Source: DTPU01 sp963827855 (GTDB lineage: Bacteria; Planctomycetota; Phycisphaerae; Sedimentisphaerales; Anaerobacaceae). From it: a stretch of 64,000 nt of DNA. This document shows positions 61,828 to 64,000 of this stretch, in pieces. The position numbers were made by a program, and so were the translations under genes. Each line of letters begins with the position of its first letter. Positions within the stretch are counted from its first letter, which is position 1. The notes beneath the pieces were generated by a model. It saw nothing but the letters and a program-made list of their open reading frames with translations. It was not told where the DNA came from and searched no databases. The stretch is from the NCBI GenBank assembly GCA_963827855.1, contig CAWHBY010000002.1:3782001-3846000 (forward strand). The letters are read 5' to 3'.

Positions 61828-63081
61828 CTATCCGTGTGACAGGCCACCTGCATGCCCTGATCGAGACCGTCGCCGGTCCTTCGTACCAGGTGATAAGGGC
61901 GCAGTCAGCGTGACCAGGGTCCCATGGCCGGGGTCCGACTGAATCACCATGCGTCCGCCCAGCCGCTCAAGCCCTTCTTGGATGCTCAGCAGGCCAAACC
62001 CTCTCCGCAGATCCCAACTCGTCGGGTCCGGGTCAAATCCGATCCCGTCGTCCTGGACGCACACGCGGACTTGCCGTGCCGACCGCCCGATCGAGACCCG
62101 AACCCGGCTCGCCTTGGCGTGTTTGGCCACGTTGACCAGGAGTTCCCTTGCATCTCGGAACAGCATCGACCGGACGTCCTCGCTGAGTGGCTTGGGCCGC
62201 CCATCGTCATGAAACTCGGTGCACAGTCGGTGTTTCTTCTCGATGACCTGCTTGAGGTATTGGGCTAAGGCACTCTCCAGGCCCAAGATAGCCAGGATCG
62301 GGCTCGACAGCTCCGATGTCAGCGACTGCGCCTCCTCCAAGGCGACGGTGAGAGCCTCTATGATATGCGTGAGCGACTGTCTGACTTTTCTGTCCTGGGT
62401 GGATGCTAGAAGCGACTGTAGGTCCAGCTTTGAGATAGCCAGATACTGGGTGATGCGGTCATGCAGCTCGGATGCCAGACGGCGTCGCTCCCGCTCCTCG
62501 GCAATTCTGAGCTCGGATGCCAGGGCCTTCAGCTTGGCCTGGTACTGAGCCACGGCCTTCTCCGCGGACTTGCGGGCCGTGATGTCGCGGACGATCGTCA
62601 CCACCCGATGAACCGCCCTTCCTTCGAAGACAGGGATCTTGTGCGTCTCAGTCACGATGGTCCTGTTGCTGACCGTGTTGGTCTCTTCAGAGATTAGGAT
62701 CTGCCCGTGATCGAATACCCGGCTGTATTCCTCATACACGCGTGGGACCAGGAAGAGAAAGACGTCGGATAGTCTCCTGCCAATCACCCGGGTGGGGAGT
62801 CCGAGCCGACGATTCCATTGCTTGAAGGTGTCGTTGAAGGCGACGATGGTCAGGTTGCGATCGACTACGTGCAGGGCTCCCGGGTTCTCTCCTGAGACCA
62901 CTGCGGTGGGCCCGGGGACAGCCCCTTCCCCACGGCCTGGGAGGCTCAGCATGTGTACAGCGTCACCTACAGCGGCGATCCGTCGGGGCCGTTTCCCGGC
63001 CCCGTTCTTCGGCCTGCAGCGAGCACGGCTCACAAGTCCTACGTCCTTCTGTGCTGACCCGGGTCTCCTATTTGACCTCAT
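61828..63081 (-). CDS. PAS-domain sensor histidine kinase (NarX/HisKA_3 type)
   Basis: 417 residues from the ATG that follows AGGAG. A PAS domain (about 65-185: HVVDRNLTIVAFNDTFKQWNRRLG, then the VTIVRDITARKSAEK linker) leads into the dimerisation helix with the phospho-His in RRRLASELHDRITQYLAIS, and an ATPase domain with LLVNVAKHAKASRVRVSI (N-box), VQDDGIGFDPD and RGFGLLSIQEGLERLGG. No membrane segment is apparent, so it is a cytoplasmic sensor. No response regulator is adjacent. The preceding 35 residues are basic and unrecognised. Confidence 0.88.
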   Translation of the reverse strand: MRSNRRPGSAQKDVGLVSRARCRPKNGAGKRPRRIAAVGDAVHMLSLPGRGEGAVPGPTAVVSGENPGALHVVDRNLTIVAFNDTFKQWNRRLGLPTRVIGRRLSDVFLFLVPRVYEEYSRVFDHGQILISEETNTVSNRTIVTETHKIPVFEGRAVHRVVTIVRDITARKSAEKAVAQYQAKLKALASELRIAEERERRRLASELHDRITQYLAISKLDLQSLLASTQDRKVRQSLTHIIEALTVALEEAQSLTSELSSPILAILGLESALAQYLKQVIEKKHRLCTEFHDDGRPKPLSEDVRSMLFRDARELLVNVAKHAKASRVRVSIGRSARQVRVCVQDDGIGFDPDPTSWDLRRGFGLLSIQEGLERLGGRMVIQSDPGHGTLVTLTAPLSPGTKDRRRSRSGHAGGLSHG

Positions 63082-63121
63082 AGACTGTTCTCCTGCATGG
63101 TACACGTTGCATGATACCTAG

Positions 63122-63490
63122 GTGCCGCACGATTTCAATGGCTCTGGTCACCGCTGCTTGCCCAACGAGGGGTGGATCGACAGCATGCATGGAGCTCTTG
63201 TCTCCCCGAACTTCTTTTCCTACTGGAACCCAAGGCCCTGGCTTGGACGGACGTTCGTCGCAGGCGAGGGGCGCCCTGGCGATTCTCCGGTCATTGTGCT
63301 TAGCCATGAGTTCTGGAAGGTCAACTTGGGCGGCGATCCGAATTGGATAGGTAGGTCGCTCCGCATGCAGGGCCAGTTTTACACTGTAATCGGAGTCATG
63401 CCGCCTCGCTTCAGATTCCTCTATTGGGCTCTCGATTTCTGGACTCCAGCCGATGATCCGCAGGTGAAAGGGCCCCTGTCATATCGGTGA
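63122..63490 (+). pseudogene. Fragment of a MacB-like (ADOP-type) permease
   Basis: About 122 codons. HGALVSPNFFSYWNPRPWLGRTFVAGEGRPGDSPVIVLSHEFWKVNLGGDPNWIGRSLRMQGQFYTVIGVMPPRFRFLYW matches the periplasmic MacB_PCD domain of large permeases (ADOP type), where VSxNFFxxLGVxPxLGRxF and DPxxIGRxLxLxGxxYTVIGVMPxxFxFP are conserved. Both the first helix and all C-terminal helices are missing, so it is a decayed fragment. It is not similar in detail to the intact permease at 51029. Confidence 0.72.
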
Positions 63491-63744
63491 GATACGGCCG
63501 CAGGCGTTGCCTGGCCACGCGGAAACACGAAGCGACGGAAGGTGGTACTCTCTGGTCAAAAAGCCGTAGGGCGTAGAGTCCTTGTTGACCGGATCGCCCT
63601 TGCGAGCCAGTTCTGTAACATGCTGCTGGGAAGAGGGTTGCATAGGGTATTATCGTCGCTGCCCGATTCATGTCTCCAGTTTGACTCCACTCGCCAAGGC
63701 AGTCTGTGCCCACTCCGAGCTTCGCTGCGAAAACCACCGATACA

Positions 63745-64000
63745 ATGAACACTATGAGAAAGCCATGGGTCTACAGACGGAAGAACATCAAAGGCTGGTG
63801 GTGCGGGTGGTATGAAGGCGGCAAGCGAAGGGCCAAGGCCCTGCCGAGTAAGACCCTCGCTGAGCACTTCCGCAACATGAAGTATGCCCAACTCAATTCA
63901 GACGTGTTCACCGGCATTGTGGACTCAGACTGGCATCAACTCGTCGAGGAGTATCGTAAGGCCAAACAGGTGGATGGCCTTCAGGAGGCATCAATCTACG
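63745..64000 (+). CDS. Tyrosine-type recombinase/integrase (5' end only)
   Basis: The first 85 codons run off the window end. MRKPWVYRRKNIKGWWCGWYEGGKRRAKALPSKTLAEHFRNMKYAQLNSDVFTG is the N-terminal arm-type DNA-binding region of phage-like integrases found in Planctomycetes, and DWHQLVEEYRKAKQVDGLQEASIY begins the SAM-like core-binding domain. The catalytic domain is outside. ATG codons at 63745 and 63754 both fit. It indicates a mobile island or genomic insertion to the right of the window. Confidence 0.8.
   Translation, partial: MNTMRKPWVYRRKNIKGWWCGWYEGGKRRAKALPSKTLAEHFRNMKYAQLNSDVFTGIVDSDWHQLVEEYRKAKQVDGLQEASIY

Overview
The window looks like a chromosomal segment of a planctomycete, most likely Phycisphaerae-like and possibly a metagenome-assembled genome. 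The clues are a very large Ser/Thr kinase with a TPR and TolB-type propeller region next to an ECF sigma factor of the planctomycete type, a secreted SGNH hydrolase carrying dockerin repeats and a LamG domain, small proteins with a VPGA-type C-terminal sorting tail, a hydrazine-synthase-alpha-like cytochrome next to a beta-propeller cytochrome, and a planctomycete-style tyrosine integrase at the right edge. This assignment rests on gene content only. No rRNA or tRNA gene was seen.

Positions 1-34700 hold a large surface-polysaccharide (EPS/O-antigen) locus, almost all on the + strand. It contains a split transketolase, about ten glycosyltransferases, a Wzx-like flippase, a Wzy-like polymerase (frame-broken), SDR enzymes, FkbM and class I methyltransferases, a DUF362 protein, a GT-C membrane enzyme and two radical SAM enzymes. 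It includes a complete UDP-L-FucNAc pathway (wbjB-wbjC-wbjD), with a cupin sugar epimerase/isomerase and a WbuB-like transferase. It ends with gmd, fcl (GDP-L-fucose) and a phosphoglycosyltransferase that would load the first sugar onto undecaprenyl phosphate. Two paralogous PEP-CTERM-type proteins on the opposite strand sit between the assembly genes and gmd.

Positions 34700-40900 (minus strand) are housekeeping: guaB-guaA, an AlaC/DapL-like aminotransferase and folC. Each 3' end carries an odd heptad-repeat element. Positions 40900-41970 form a hairpin-rich gene-free island with two separate inverted-repeat structures.

Positions 41974-55678 (plus strand) carry a beta-propeller/c-type cytochrome, an HZS-alpha-like cytochrome (frame-broken at its 5' end), then TolC, a MacA-like adaptor (with at least five frame breaks), a MacB-type ATPase and permease, an M2-family lipoprotein peptidase and a Pro-aminopeptidase.

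Positions 55679-64000 look like a mosaic accessory zone. They hold a fragment of a tyrosine recombinase, the sigma factor/kinase pair, the SGNH hydrolase, a PAS histidine kinase, a fragment of a MacB-like (ADOP) permease, and the 5' end of a second integrase running off the window.

The most unusual items are: (i) a family of short intergenic elements made of degenerate 7-bp repeats in inverted arms around a small hairpin, sitting just after gene 3' ends; (ii) a MITE-like element with 29-bp terminal inverted repeats that supplies the stop codon of a methyltransferase; (iii) a 178-bp near-palindrome; (iv) three CCAC/CCCC-TAT-GG hairpins resembling the ends of an IS200/IS605 element; and (v) a cluster of frame-broken genes inside otherwise intact operons.
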